A stretch of 64,000 nucleotides of DNA from Alphaproteobacteria bacterium MarineAlpha12_Bin1 (GCA_002937505.1 PTJY01000001.1:372001-436000); one strand, 5' to 3'; counted from the stretch's first letter, positions 19,159 through 27,915 are shown. Notes: generated by a model from the letters alone, not told the origin. A program made the numbers and translations.

Positions 19159-19728
19159 ATGAAAATTGATGGTAACGAAATCCGACCAGGAAATGTTATA
19201 GAACATCAGGGCCGACTATGGCGTGCTGTTCGAATACAGCATGTAAAACCAGGTAAGGGGGGGGCTTATTTACAAGTCGAGCTAAGAGAAGTAAGGGACG
19301 GTACAAAGCTAAATGAGCGTTTCCGTTCAGCCGAAACTGTGGAACGGGTTAGATTAGATCAGAAAGATTATCAATATTTATATAGTGATGGAGACCAATT
19401 TACGTTTATGGATCAAGAAACATATGAACAAGTGACCCTCGATAGTAATACAATTGAGCCAGAGCAAAGCCAGTTTCTTCAAGACGGTATGTCCGTAACT
19501 ATCGAATCATACGAAAATTCTCCAATAGGAGTTTCACTGCCCGAAAAAGTAACTCTCTGTGTTACAGAAGCTGACGCAGTAGTAAAAGGTCAAACAGCCT
19601 CATCTTCATATAAACCCGCTGTTTTAGAAAACGGTATTAAAATTCTTGTGCCCCCTCATATTGAAGCTGGAACCCGAATTGTTGTGTCCACCTCAGATGC
19701 CACTTATGTGGAACGGGCTAAAGAATAG
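19159..19728 (+). CDS. efp: Translation elongation factor P
   Basis: EF-P relieves ribosome stalling on consecutive prolines. All three OB-like domains are present in 189 residues: the N-terminal loop with [17 protein letters not shown], whose tip Lys33 is the residue usually modified, then [20 protein letters not shown], and the C-terminal [19 protein letters not shown] ending. The start has only a weak GAG ribosome site. A 7-bp hairpin (ATCCGTT/AACGGGT, about 19125-19150) lies immediately upstream and could affect initiation. Confidence 0.97.
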   Translation: MKIDGNEIRPGNVIEHQGRLWRAVRIQHVKPGKGGAYLQVELREVRDGTKLNERFRSAETVERVRLDQKDYQYLYSDGDQFTFMDQETYEQVTLDSNTIEPEQSQFLQDGMSVTIESYENSPIGVSLPEKVTLCVTEADAVVKGQTASSSYKPAVLENGIKILVPPHIEAGTRIVVSTSDATYVERAKE

Positions 19729-19790
19729 CATCAAACCAGATGTACAATGCTAATTAAAGCTTTCGCAGCACATATCTACAAAGGCCAAAC

Positions 19791-20597
19791 ATGCGTACTC
19801 CGATAATTAATGTTATGGATCGGGCGGCCAGACGTGCAGGAAGAGTTTTGGCGCGTGATTTCAGTGAAGTCCAACACCTGCAAGCATCTAGAAAGGGCAC
19901 ACAAAAATTTTCTAGAGCTGCACTAAGAAAAGCTACGGAAATAATAAAATATGAGCTCACTAAAGCACGGCCATCATTTAACTTTTTGGGCGAACCTATT
20001 AAGCCGGAGAATTTAGAGACGAAAAATGAGTGGATTATTAACCCTCTAGACGGAACATCAAATTATGCACATGGCCAGCCACACTTTTGTATTTCTATAG
20101 CTCACATTGATGATAATGATCTAAAAGAAAGTATTGTGTATGATCCCCTTGGTGAAGAAATTTTTTGGGCAGTTAAAAACACGGGGGCCTACCTAAATGA
20201 CACTCGGCTACGAGTATCTGCCCGCAGTAAGCCAAGTGAATCAATAATAGCAACCTTTGCCCAAGCCGGCGGTAAAGACGAGAATATTAATGATCCCAAA
20301 CCAATCATTGAAATCGTACAAAATTATGGAGACATAAGAATTTCTGGTTCCCCGTCACTTGATTTAGCATATTTAGCTGCTGGAAGGTTTGATGGTTGTT
20401 ATTATCAGGGATTATTACCAGAAAATATTGTACCTGGCACCCTAATTGTAAGTGAAGCCGGCGGTCTAATTACTGACCTGAGTGGGAAAAACAATATGTC
20501 AGACTCGGGTGAAGTAATAGCTGCAAACGGGGAATTATATGAAGGACTATTCAACTGCATTAAGTCATCAAATTATTCCGTTAGCGAAGATAAATAA
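19791..20597 (+). CDS. suhB: Inositol monophosphatase-family (SuhB-like) protein with degenerate metal site
   Basis: Length (268 aa), position right after efp and overall pattern place this in the inositol monophosphatase/SuhB family. The catalytic motifs, however, are altered. The WVxDPLDGTTNF motif reads WIINPLDGTSNY (81-92), replacing the first metal-binding Asp by Asn84. The C-terminal PWDxAAG motif reads PENIVPG (210-216), losing Trp-Asp. The N-terminal T-x-x-D segment reads SRAALRKATE (41-50), without the Asp. The GEE motif is GEP (67-69). Asp87 and the GSPSLDLAYLAAGRFDG region are kept. The family hydrolyses inositol phosphates with Mg; this copy looks catalytically impaired. In E. coli SuhB also acts, without catalysis, in rRNA antitermination, so a non-enzymatic role is possible. 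Confidence 0.8.
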   Translation: MRTPIINVMDRAARRAGRVLARDFSEVQHLQASRKGTQKFSRAALRKATEIIKYELTKARPSFNFLGEPIKPENLETKNEWIINPLDGTSNYAHGQPHFCISIAHIDDNDLKESIVYDPLGEEIFWAVKNTGAYLNDTRLRVSARSKPSESIIATFAQAGGKDENINDPKPIIEIVQNYGDIRISGSPSLDLAYLAAGRFDGCYYQGLLPENIVPGTLIVSEAGGLITDLSGKNNMSDSGEVIAANGELYEGLFNCIKSSNYSVSEDK

Positions 20598-20852
20598 ATT
20601 AATTCTACCTCTCGAAAACTAATTGAAACAGAAGATTTCTGACAAATGCTTAAGATCATTTAAAATTCAATTTAAGTATAAACCAGCCGAAACAAGTAGA
20701 AGGACCTTTGGTGATTGACGAATAATAATAGTTTTAAAGCAAAAAGTTGCCCTAAAATCGTCATACTCATGCTGAATTATGGAAAAATCATAATAGTTTA
20801 ACTTAAATATTATAGAATCTTAGGACTAATCGAACCCCGACGGTGATAATTA

Positions 20853-21992
20853 ATGACCAGGCCACAACGCTATCTAACACGCATGTTAATTTTCCTGCTT
20901 ATCACTGCGCTCGGAGTAGGGACAGTATACAGCCAAATATTTTTATCATTCATGGCTAATCCAGCGATAAACGGAATAATTATCTTTACTTTAATTTTAG
21001 GTATTATTTTAGTGTTTCGCCAAGTATGGATGCTAAATATAGAGGTAAACTGGATTGAAACCTACAGAAGCGAACGACCTGGCCTTTCTGTAAATGCTGC
21101 ACCAACTTTGCTCGCTCCCATGGCAACAATGTTTGGTGAACGAAGTGGGGAACTTAGAATAACTACAGTCACTATGAGGTCAATTCTTGATGGAGTTAAT
21201 GCTCGTCTAGATGAGGAACGTGACCTTACTAGGTATCTAATAGGGTTACTCATTTTTTTAGGACTTTTAGGAACATTCTGGGGCTTGCTACAAACGGTGC
21301 GCTCAGTAGCGGACGTTATATCGAGCCTGCAAGTTACAGGTGGAGAACTTACACAGATTTTTGATTCCCTAAAAGAAGGGCTAAACGCGCCCCTGACAGG
21401 AATGGGTACTGCTTTCAGCTCTTCATTGTTTGGTCTTGCGGGATCGTTGGTCCTTGGATTTTTAGATTTACAGGCTGGTTCAGCTCAAAACCGCTTTTAT
21501 AATGAACTTGAAGAATGGCTTAGTGGTCTAACGAAAGTATCAGGTCGATCTCGAACATTGGAAGGAGATCAGAGTGTCCCAGCTTACATTCAGGCATTAT
21601 TAGAAAAAACAGCTGACTCTCTCGATAATTTACAGAGGACCATAAACAAAGGAGAGACTACCAGAGATAGAACTGATTCAACTCTTACCGCACTAGCCGA
21701 TAAGTTAACTACACTGACTGATCAAATGCGAACAGAACAGGAAATTATGCTGAAACTAGCTAATTCTCAGAGTGATATGGGTCCTGTTTTACAAAAGCTT
21801 ACTGAAGAGAGAAGAGCAACCATTGATGACGTAACACGCAATCATATAAGGAACATAGATACTTACCTTGCCCGATTAGTGGAGGACACAAATAGTGGTC
21901 GAGGTGAAATGGTACAAGAAATTCGTGCAGAAATTAGACTGCTCGCACGCACAATCGCTGCTCGCTCCGATGAGAGCGATAATCGTCACTAA
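20853..21992 (+). CDS. MotA/TolQ/ExbB-like membrane protein
   Basis: A 379-residue inner-membrane protein with four predicted helices: about 10-30, 37-57, 126-150 (LIGLLIFLGLLGTFWGLLQTV) and 183-205 (GMGTAFSSSLFGLAGSLVLGF). The last two carry the Gly-rich pattern of MotA/TolQ/ExbB proton channels. A long soluble C-terminal tail (about 225-379) is rich in coiled coil. The next gene, 17 bases on, encodes a MotB-like OmpA-domain protein, so the pair probably forms a proton-driven stator-like complex attached to peptidoglycan. Similar pairs occur in non-flagellated and flagellated Alphaproteobacteria; the load they drive is not known to me. No flagellar or Zorya genes are nearby. Confidence 0.78.
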   Translation: MTRPQRYLTRMLIFLLITALGVGTVYSQIFLSFMANPAINGIIIFTLILGIILVFRQVWMLNIEVNWIETYRSERPGLSVNAAPTLLAPMATMFGERSGELRITTVTMRSILDGVNARLDEERDLTRYLIGLLIFLGLLGTFWGLLQTVRSVADVISSLQVTGGELTQIFDSLKEGLNAPLTGMGTAFSSSLFGLAGSLVLGFLDLQAGSAQNRFYNELEEWLSGLTKVSGRSRTLEGDQSVPAYIQALLEKTADSLDNLQRTINKGETTRDRTDSTLTALADKLTTLTDQMRTEQEIMLKLANSQSDMGPVLQKLTEERRATIDDVTRNHIRNIDTYLARLVEDTNSGRGEMVQEIRAEIRLLARTIAARSDESDNRH

Positions 21993-22009
21993 CGCAGTTG
22001 AAATAAGTA

Positions 22010-23341
22010 ATGCCTGGCTCACGTTCCCGCAAGTATACTTCAGCAAGTTATTGGCCAGGTTTTGTTGATGCCCTCGCCGCTCTTCTAGTTGTAGTAGTTT
22101 TCTTAATCATGGTTTTTGCCCTAGCGCAAGTCTTCCTGTCTGATGCTCTTTCTGGCAGAGACAGTGTCCTCGAAAGACTGACAAACGAGTTAGACGAACT
22201 ATCGAAAATGCTCGATCTAGAACGCAAAGCAAGCGCAGAATTAGGAATGTCAGTTGCTCAACTATCCTCTCAATTACAGACAAGCATTTCCGAACGTGAC
22301 GCTTTATTATCAAAACTGTCTTTTATTGAGCAAAAACTAGAAAGTGAAAGGCTGTCTCATGAGAAAGAAGTAAGAAACCTAAACCAGATCGTAGAAACTA
22401 ATAAAGAGTCAATAGAATTACAGCTGCGCGACCTAGAACGTCTAAATAGAGACATAGAAGCCTTAAAAATAGTCCGAAGCAAACTAGAAAAGAAGGTTAA
22501 GAATCTAGCTTTGACAATCAAAACGAGTGAAGAGGAGCTGGGTCAGTGGAGAGATCTATCAAAAGCTCTAGAAGCAAAGCTTGCCGAGCAAGGTGAACTA
22601 ACTTTCTTAGCACAAAAAGAAATAGATAAAAGAGACATACGACTTGCTGAGTTATTAAAACAAGGTAAATTATCGGAAAAACTACTGTTTGATGAGCGTG
22701 AAATATCAAAAAATGCTTCAAATCAGATAGCTCTACTAAGAGAGCAACTAAATCAACTAAGCCAACAATTGGCAGCTTTAAACGAAGCACTTGAAGCTTC
22801 AGAAAAAAAGAATGTATCCCAAAACGTAAAAATTATTAATCTAGGAAAACGCCTTAATGCTGCTTTAGCAACTAGAGTACAAGAATTAGCTCGCTACCGA
22901 TCAGACTTTTTTGGGAGATTACGAAAATTACTTGGAAACAGATCGGGTATTAGAATTGAGGGAGACCGTTTTGTTTTTCAGTCTGAAGTATTATTTGCCT
23001 CTGGAGCTGCAGAATTAAACCCTATTGGCACAGACCAGCTAGGACAACTCGCTGAGACATTAAAAAAAATATCAATACAGATACCAAATGATCTTGACTG
23101 GGTCTTAAGGGTAGATGGTCACACGGACAGGAATCCCATAAAAACTCCTTTGTTTCCATCAAATTGGGAACTATCTTCAGCCAGATCCACCTCTGTAGTT
23201 AAATATTTAATTGAGCAAGGCATACCGCCCAACAGACTAGTTGCTGCAGGATTTGGTGAGTACCAACCCCTCGATAATGGTAGTGATGAAATAGCTTTTA
23301 GACGAAACAGAAGAATTGAGTTTAAACTGACCCAGCGCTAA
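22010..23341 (+). CDS. Coiled-coil membrane protein with C-terminal OmpA/MotB peptidoglycan-binding domain
   Basis: This 443-residue protein has one N-terminal membrane helix (about 16-38, WPGFVDALAALLVVVVFLIMVFALAQVFL) of the MotB/ExbD orientation, including an Asp (residue 19) placed like the proton-carrying Asp of MotB. A very long coiled coil (about 45-290) follows. A C-terminal OmpA-like domain contains FQSEVLFASGAAELNPIG, LRVDGHTDRNPI and FRRNRRIEFKL (about 325-440). It is the natural partner of the upstream MotA/TolQ-like protein. The coiled coil could span most of the periplasm. The target process is unknown. Confidence 0.8.
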   Translation: MPGSRSRKYTSASYWPGFVDALAALLVVVVFLIMVFALAQVFLSDALSGRDSVLERLTNELDELSKMLDLERKASAELGMSVAQLSSQLQTSISERDALLSKLSFIEQKLESERLSHEKEVRNLNQIVETNKESIELQLRDLERLNRDIEALKIVRSKLEKKVKNLALTIKTSEEELGQWRDLSKALEAKLAEQGELTFLAQKEIDKRDIRLAELLKQGKLSEKLLFDEREISKNASNQIALLREQLNQLSQQLAALNEALEASEKKNVSQNVKIINLGKRLNAALATRVQELARYRSDFFGRLRKLLGNRSGIRIEGDRFVFQSEVLFASGAAELNPIGTDQLGQLAETLKKISIQIPNDLDWVLRVDGHTDRNPIKTPLFPSNWELSSARSTSVVKYLIEQGIPPNRLVAAGFGEYQPLDNGSDEIAFRRNRRIEFKLTQR

Positions 23342-23353
23342 TTATCAGTTTAA

Positions 23354-25162
23354 TTAAAAGTCTCCTTGTTTTTTTCCAAATTGTAATGCAGCCAAACGAG
23401 AATAAACCCCCCCCTGACTTATGAGTTCATCATGTGTACCTGTGCCAACTATGCGACCATCATCAATCACAACTATTTTATCAGCCGCTATAACGGTCGC
23501 TAATCTATGTGCTATGACCAACGTGGTGCGATCCTTCATTAATCTATCTAATGCACTTTGTACTAATCTCTCACTTTCTGCATCCAATGCACTCGTTGCT
23601 TCATCAAGAAGTAAAAGCTTAGGATCTCTTAAAACTGCTCTCGCTATAGCGATACGTTGACGCTGCCCACCTGAGAGTCTCACACCTTTTTCGCCCAGAA
23701 ATGTCTCGTAACCCTGTGGCAAAAGATCCAAAAACTCACTGGCTGCCGCTGCCTGTGCTGCGGCTCTAACTTCATCATTAGTTGCATCAGGTTTACCATA
23801 TCGTATGTTTTCCCAAGCATCTGTTGAGAATATTACAGGCTCCTGTGGCACTATGCCTATTTGATTTCTAAGATTGGACGGGTCCAAATCCTTCAGATTA
23901 ATATTATCAAATTTAATAATACCGTTCTGAGGATCATAAAAGCGAAGCAATAGCTGAAAAATAGTTGTTTTACCTGCACCGGAAGGGCCGACAATTGCCA
24001 CGTGTTCACCAGGTGAAACAACAAGAGACAGGTCTTTTAATGCTAGATGGTCAGGCCTAGAAGGATAACTGAAGGTAATTCCATCTAACTCAATTCTTCC
24101 TTGAACTTGTGGTGATAGTTCAACCGGATTAACTGGCGTTTTTATTTCACTACCCATTTGTAATAATTCAAAAAGTCTTTCTGTGGCTCCAGCAGCTCTT
24201 TGGAGATCACCAATCACTTCAGATATTGCTCCCATTGATCCCGCCACAACGACTGCATAGAAAATAAATGCCGATAGCTCACCAGCTGTTAAACTGCCCT
24301 CAATAACTGCATGCCCTCCTATCCATAAAATAAGTCCAACAGAACCAAAAACCAGCATTATTACTACCGCAGTCAGAAGAGCGCGAGCTTTGATACGACT
24401 TACTGCAGTAGTAAAAGCCTCCTCGGCTCGGATAGCGAATCTTTGACTATCAACAGGCTCATGAACAAATGCTTGAACAGTTCTAATATGTGCTATGCTT
24501 TCATCAACATAGCTTCCAACGTCTGCAATTCGATCTTGGCTAGTGCGGCTCAGACGTCTGACTTGGCGCCCAAAAATAATTATTGGGACTAAAACAAAAG
24601 GCACCACAAGAATCGCGAGACCACTTAATTTGGGACTAGTAACGACCAACATGATAGAACCGCCGAAAAATAATAGTATATTACGTAAAGCCATCGAGGC
24701 CGACGTTCCAACAACTGTCTGTAATAAAGTAGTATCGGTGGTTAAACGAGACATCACCTCCCCAACTCTGGTGGTTTCATAGAAACTCGGGTTCAAGTTG
24801 ATCACATGATCAAAAACGGCTTTTCTGATATCAGCTACGACTCTTTCACCAATCCATGAAACTAAAAAAAATCTGGAGTAAGTCGCCCCAGCTAAAAAAA
24901 TAATAAACACCAAAAGAGCCAGAAGAGCATCATCAAGTAATCTTGCGTTGCCAGCAGAAAACCCATCGTCGACCAATCTTCTAATTCCCTCACCCACGGC
25001 TAAAACAGTAACAGCGGCAATAGTTAAAGCCAGAAGTGCAGCAGAAATCTGTAGCCTGTATGGCCTTAAAAACTTACCTAAACTCCTTAGAAGACGAATA
25101 TCACGACGCGGAGGAGCACCTAAATCCTTAGTAGACATTTCTTGATTTTCTAGTTCATTCAT
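23354..25162 (-). CDS. ABC transporter, fused permease-ATPase (MsbA-like exporter)
   Basis: This half-transporter of 602 residues works as a homodimer. Six membrane helices occupy about residues 35-320. The nucleotide-binding domain has Walker A GPSGAGKTT (about 392-400), the Q-loop QEPVIF, the signature LSGGQRQRIAIARA and Walker B LLLLDEATSALD, followed by the H-loop AHRLAT. It is closest in architecture to MsbA and related lipid or drug exporters. The substrate cannot be read from sequence. It is convergent with the OmpA-domain gene (12 bases between stops) and divergent from rpmE. Confidence 0.9.
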   Translation of the reverse strand: MNELENQEMSTKDLGAPPRRDIRLLRSLGKFLRPYRLQISAALLALTIAAVTVLAVGEGIRRLVDDGFSAGNARLLDDALLALLVFIIFLAGATYSRFFLVSWIGERVVADIRKAVFDHVINLNPSFYETTRVGEVMSRLTTDTTLLQTVVGTSASMALRNILLFFGGSIMLVVTSPKLSGLAILVVPFVLVPIIIFGRQVRRLSRTSQDRIADVGSYVDESIAHIRTVQAFVHEPVDSQRFAIRAEEAFTTAVSRIKARALLTAVVIMLVFGSVGLILWIGGHAVIEGSLTAGELSAFIFYAVVVAGSMGAISEVIGDLQRAAGATERLFELLQMGSEIKTPVNPVELSPQVQGRIELDGITFSYPSRPDHLALKDLSLVVSPGEHVAIVGPSGAGKTTIFQLLLRFYDPQNGIIKFDNINLKDLDPSNLRNQIGIVPQEPVIFSTDAWENIRYGKPDATNDEVRAAAQAAAASEFLDLLPQGYETFLGEKGVRLSGGQRQRIAIARAVLRDPKLLLLDEATSALDAESERLVQSALDRLMKDRTTLVIAHRLATVIAADKIVVIDDGRIVGTGTHDELISQGGVYSRLAALQFGKKQGDF

Positions 25163-25307
25163 GACAATTCAACATTATAAAATGGCGTTTACCAGTGCCC
25201 AGCTATATCAACAAGCATAATGAACAAATTTAATTCTTCGTTTATGCCGGTCTTGCGGTTTTAATACATGTTAGTTATAACTCAGGTCTGAAAAAGAGAG
25301 AAATCTG

Positions 25308-25529
25308 ATGAAAAAAGAAATACATCCTGACTATCACGAGATCACCGTGCAAATGACGGATGGTACCACATATACAACACGTTCAACCTGGGGTGAAAAG
25401 GGTGACGTGCTTCGGCTTGACATAGACCCAAAGACTCATCCTGCCTGGACAGGACAGCATCGTCTAGTTGATTCAGCTGGCCAAGTTGCCAAGTTTAACA
25501 AGAGATTTGCTAACGTGGGCTTAAAATAA
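25308..25529 (+). CDS. rpmE: 50S ribosomal protein L31 (zinc-free type)
   Basis: L31 bridges the 50S and 30S subunits. The family start [12 protein letters not shown] and the closing segment [16 protein letters not shown] are clear. The CxxC zinc pairs of the C+ form are absent. This is the C- version that many alphaproteobacteria use as their only L31. GAGAG precedes the ATG. A candidate promoter (TTGCGG, 16-base spacer, TTATAA) is visible about 30-60 bases upstream. The length of 73 aa is normal. Confidence 0.93.
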   Translation: MKKEIHPDYHEITVQMTDGTTYTTRSTWGEKGDVLRLDIDPKTHPAWTGQHRLVDSAGQVAKFNKRFANVGLK

Positions 25530-25654
25530 ATTTTACCTAAATTATTTTTCTCGGTTAACTTATACTCCCAATATGTAAGATTCATAATCATACTATTAAA
25601 TTTTTTGTTTTACTCCTTGATTCTAAATTTAATCCTCCCAAATAATAGTCATGC

Positions 25655-25684
25655 TTAAGATGCCAATAGGGTTTTAAGTATAAT
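25655..25684 (+). promoter_or_regulatory. Candidate promoter of the small heat shock gene
   Basis: A TATAAT box (25679-25684) lies 18 bases after TTAAGA (25655-25660). Transcription would begin near 25691, giving a leader of about 70 bases ahead of hsp20. The -35 box is a weak match, and a heat-shock sigma factor site cannot be excluded. Confidence 0.45.
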
Positions 25685-25689
25685 TAACC

Positions 25690-25760
25690 TGGTGAGTTTC
25701 GACCATTGAGGTGAACACTGCACCAATAACTATGTTGCTTCACTAAGGAGGACAAGTGAA
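25690..25760 (+). promoter_or_regulatory. Likely ROSE-type RNA thermometer in the hsp20 leader
   Basis: The ribosome binding site AAGGAGGA is held in a hairpin: UUGCUUC (25735-25741) pairs with GAGGACAA (25748-25755), with one bulged A and a six-base loop. The UUGCU strand facing the AGGAG sequence is the hallmark of ROSE elements, which melt at high temperature and are typical of small heat shock genes in Alphaproteobacteria. A GGUG/CACC hairpin (about 25710-25724) precedes it, as in multi-hairpin ROSE leaders. The fold was made by hand; no covariance search was run. Confidence 0.65.
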
Positions 25761-26216
25761 ATGAGAACTTACGATTTATCACCTTTGTTTAGATCCACGG
25801 TTGGTTTTGATCATATGAACCGACTTATCGCAGCTGCCACTAATAATGAAGTGGCTACGTACCCACCTTATAATATAGAAAAAAGCAGCGATGATGATTA
25901 CAGAGTAACTATGGCTGTTGCTGGATTTAGTGTGGATGATCTAGAAATAACACAAAAAGAAAATGCACTTTTTATAAAGGGTAAAATTACAGCCGAAACT
26001 GATGATATAAAATATCTGCATCGAGGAATCGCAGCGAGAACTTTTGAAAGACGATTTGCGTTGGCTGATCATGTCAATGTTTCAGATGCAGCTCTAGAAA
26101 ATGGAATTCTTGTTGTTGATCTTAAGCGCGAAGTTCCTGAAGCGCTAAAACCCAGAAGGTTCTATATTAAAGATGTTAATAATCCTACAGAACAGATAAA
26201 CGAACAAGCTGCTTAA
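25761..26216 (+). CDS. Small heat shock protein, Hsp20/IbpA family
   Basis: This 151-residue ATP-independent holdase belongs to the class A (IbpA/HspA) alphaproteobacterial type. The N-terminus MRTYDLSPLFRSTVGFDHMNRLI matches that class. The alpha-crystallin domain runs about 35-130 with YRVTMAVAGFSVDDLEI, RGIAARTFERRFALADHV and the closing ALENGILVVDLKREVPE. The C-terminal IxI-like element is PRRFYIK. The gene stands alone between a thermometer-like leader and a strong terminator, so its regulation is probably both transcriptional and by temperature-dependent translation. Confidence 0.94.
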   Translation: MRTYDLSPLFRSTVGFDHMNRLIAAATNNEVATYPPYNIEKSSDDDYRVTMAVAGFSVDDLEITQKENALFIKGKITAETDDIKYLHRGIAARTFERRFALADHVNVSDAALENGILVVDLKREVPEALKPRRFYIKDVNNPTEQINEQAA

Positions 26217-26237
26217 CATTTGATTAAGCTAAATTAA

Positions 26238-26266
26238 GGGCCCGTTTTTTATAGCGGGCCTTTTTT
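26238..26266 (+). terminator. Rho-independent terminator after hsp20
   Basis: A perfect six-base-pair GC stem, GGCCCG (26239-26244) with CGGGCC (26255-26260), is followed by six T residues (26261-26266). It closes the monocistronic hsp20 unit 22 bases after the stop codon. Confidence 0.9.
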
Positions 26267-26326
26267 GTGATTTTAGCTTCCCTATTTGCCTCTATTAAAC
26301 TATTGAACTCATAGGAGGTAATTTGT

Positions 26327-27475
26327 ATGAAAACTAGCACCGAAAAAATTTTGACGACTCATGTCGGCAGTATGCCGCGTCCTATAGAGCTCTCGGAGAT
26401 ATTGTATAAGGTCGAGTTTCAAGAACCGTATAACAGAGAAGCTTTCGAAAAAATTACAAAAGAGTCAGTAGTAAGCACGGTTAATAATCAAATTAATTGG
26501 GGCTTAGACATCATTAATGACGGAGAGATGAGCAAGACAGGCTATGCTACCTATATTCAACAACGTCTACATGGATTTTCGGGGGAAAGTAAATCAATTA
26601 GATTTGATGATATGTCGAACTTCCCAGAATATCGTAAATCTCAAGCAAGCGCGGCTGGAACTAGAAGGCTCCATAGGCCTTGTTGTGAAAGCGAGATAAT
26701 GATCCGTGATCGAGAACCATTAGAAAGAGATATAAAAAACTTGAAGTCAGCTGCTGAAAATACTGAGGCTTTGGAAGTTTTCATGAATTCTGCATCCCCT
26801 GGAGTAATTGCAATTTTCCAAGACAACAAATACTACCCTACTGAAGAAGAATATCTTTTTGCTTTGGCAAATGTCATGAAGTATGAATATGAAAAAATCG
26901 TTGAAGCGGGTTTTGTATTGCAGATTGACTGCCCTGACTTAGCTATGGGAAGGCATACAGTATTTCGTGAATTAACGGATAAAGAGTTTGTTAGTAAGGC
27001 TGCAATGCAAATAGAAGCCTTAAATAGTGCACTAGAAAATGTTCCTGAAGATCGAGTAAGGATGCATATTTGTTGGGGAAACTACGAAGGACCACATCAT
27101 AAGGATATACCTTTAATTAGTATTCTTGACGAAGTTCTGAAAGCAAAAGCAATGGCCTTTTTGGTTGAGGCCGCAAATCCGCGCCACGCTCATGAGTGGG
27201 AAATTTTTAAGAAAATTAAATTACCTGATAGCAAGATACTCATTCCTGGTGTGATTGATAGTGTTACAAACTATATAGAGCACCCAGAACTAGTTGCCCA
27301 AAGAATTTGTCAATTTGCTAACCTTCTCGGGCGTGATAGGGTCATAGCTGGTGCCGATTGCGGTTTTGCCACTTTCTCAGGCATGGGGGCGGTCGACCCA
27401 AAAATCGTGGTAGAAAAGTTAAAGTCTTTGGTAGAAGGCGCCAATATAGCTAGTAAACGTCTATGGAAAAGCTAA
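26327..27475 (+). CDS. Cobalamin-independent methionine synthase-like protein (MetE C-terminal domain only)
   Basis: The 382-residue protein matches only the catalytic C-terminal barrel of MetE; full MetE is about 750 residues. Zinc ligands expected for this fold are visible: His and Cys in RMHICWGN, Glu in FLVEAANPRH and Cys in GADCGFATF. THVGSMPRP at the start and IINDGEMSKTGY are family-typical. Such single-domain proteins transfer a methyl group to a thiol, but the methyl donor and thiol differ between subfamilies, so methionine synthesis is not certain. A good AGGAGG site precedes the ATG. It is convergent with the thioesterase gene, overlapping it by 4 bases. Confidence 0.8.
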   Translation: MKTSTEKILTTHVGSMPRPIELSEILYKVEFQEPYNREAFEKITKESVVSTVNNQINWGLDIINDGEMSKTGYATYIQQRLHGFSGESKSIRFDDMSNFPEYRKSQASAAGTRRLHRPCCESEIMIRDREPLERDIKNLKSAAENTEALEVFMNSASPGVIAIFQDNKYYPTEEEYLFALANVMKYEYEKIVEAGFVLQIDCPDLAMGRHTVFRELTDKEFVSKAAMQIEALNSALENVPEDRVRMHICWGNYEGPHHKDIPLISILDEVLKAKAMAFLVEAANPRHAHEWEIFKKIKLPDSKILIPGVIDSVTNYIEHPELVAQRICQFANLLGRDRVIAGADCGFATFSGMGAVDPKIVVEKLKSLVEGANIASKRLWKS

Positions 27476-27915
27476 TATTCTACTACAATCTTTTCTAATG
27501 CTTTTCGCGCTACAGCTGGTATAGGCATCGGTTTCATTTCTCCAGGCCTAACGTATACATGCACAAAGTGGCCGGTGGCAGCTGGCACTTCATTATCTTC
27601 ATGAAAAATTGCAATTTCATATGTTACTGATGACTTTCCCAAACGACTTACTCTAATACCCACATCAAGGATTTCAGGGAAAGAAATTTCTCCATAAAAT
27701 TTACACCCTGTTTCAGCAACAACACCAACAAACTCTGAAGAACGGTAATCCAAACCAGCTTCACGCATTAAAAAGCCATTAACGGCAGTATCAAAATAAG
27801 AGTAATAAACAACGTTATTGACATGCCCATATACGTCATTATCCATCCACCGAGTAGGCAACTTAATTAATTCAGGGTAGTTTTCCTTACGTTCATCACG
27901 TCCATCTTTGTTCAT
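27472..27915 (-). CDS. Acyl-CoA thioesterase, 4HBT family
   Basis: A 147-residue hot-dog fold protein. The motif TRWMDNDVYGHVNNVVYYSYFDTAVN (about 21-46) has the Asp-x-x-x-x-His-Val-Asn arrangement of 4-hydroxybenzoyl-CoA thioesterases and YbgC-like enzymes. The substrate cannot be inferred. Its start overlaps the stop of the upstream alpha/beta hydrolase gene by 4 bases, so the two are translationally coupled and follow metY in one operon. Confidence 0.85.
   Translation of the reverse strand: MNKDGRDERKENYPELIKLPTRWMDNDVYGHVNNVVYYSYFDTAVNGFLMREAGLDYRSSEFVGVVAETGCKFYGEISFPEILDVGIRVSRLGKSSVTYEIAIFHEDNEVPAATGHFVHVYVRPGEMKPMPIPAVARKALEKIVVEY

Noticed and set aside
20853-21992. Flagellar MotA
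   Set aside because: No flagellar or chemotaxis gene is in the window, and the long coiled-coil C-terminal tail is unlike flagellar MotA.
20853-23341. Zorya-type anti-phage system (ZorA/ZorB-like pair)
   Set aside because: The MotA- and MotB-like proteins recall ZorAB, but no ZorC, ZorD or ZorE gene is next to them; the neighbours are an IMPase-like gene and an ABC exporter. The long coiled coil is in the MotB-like partner, not in the MotA-like one as in ZorA.
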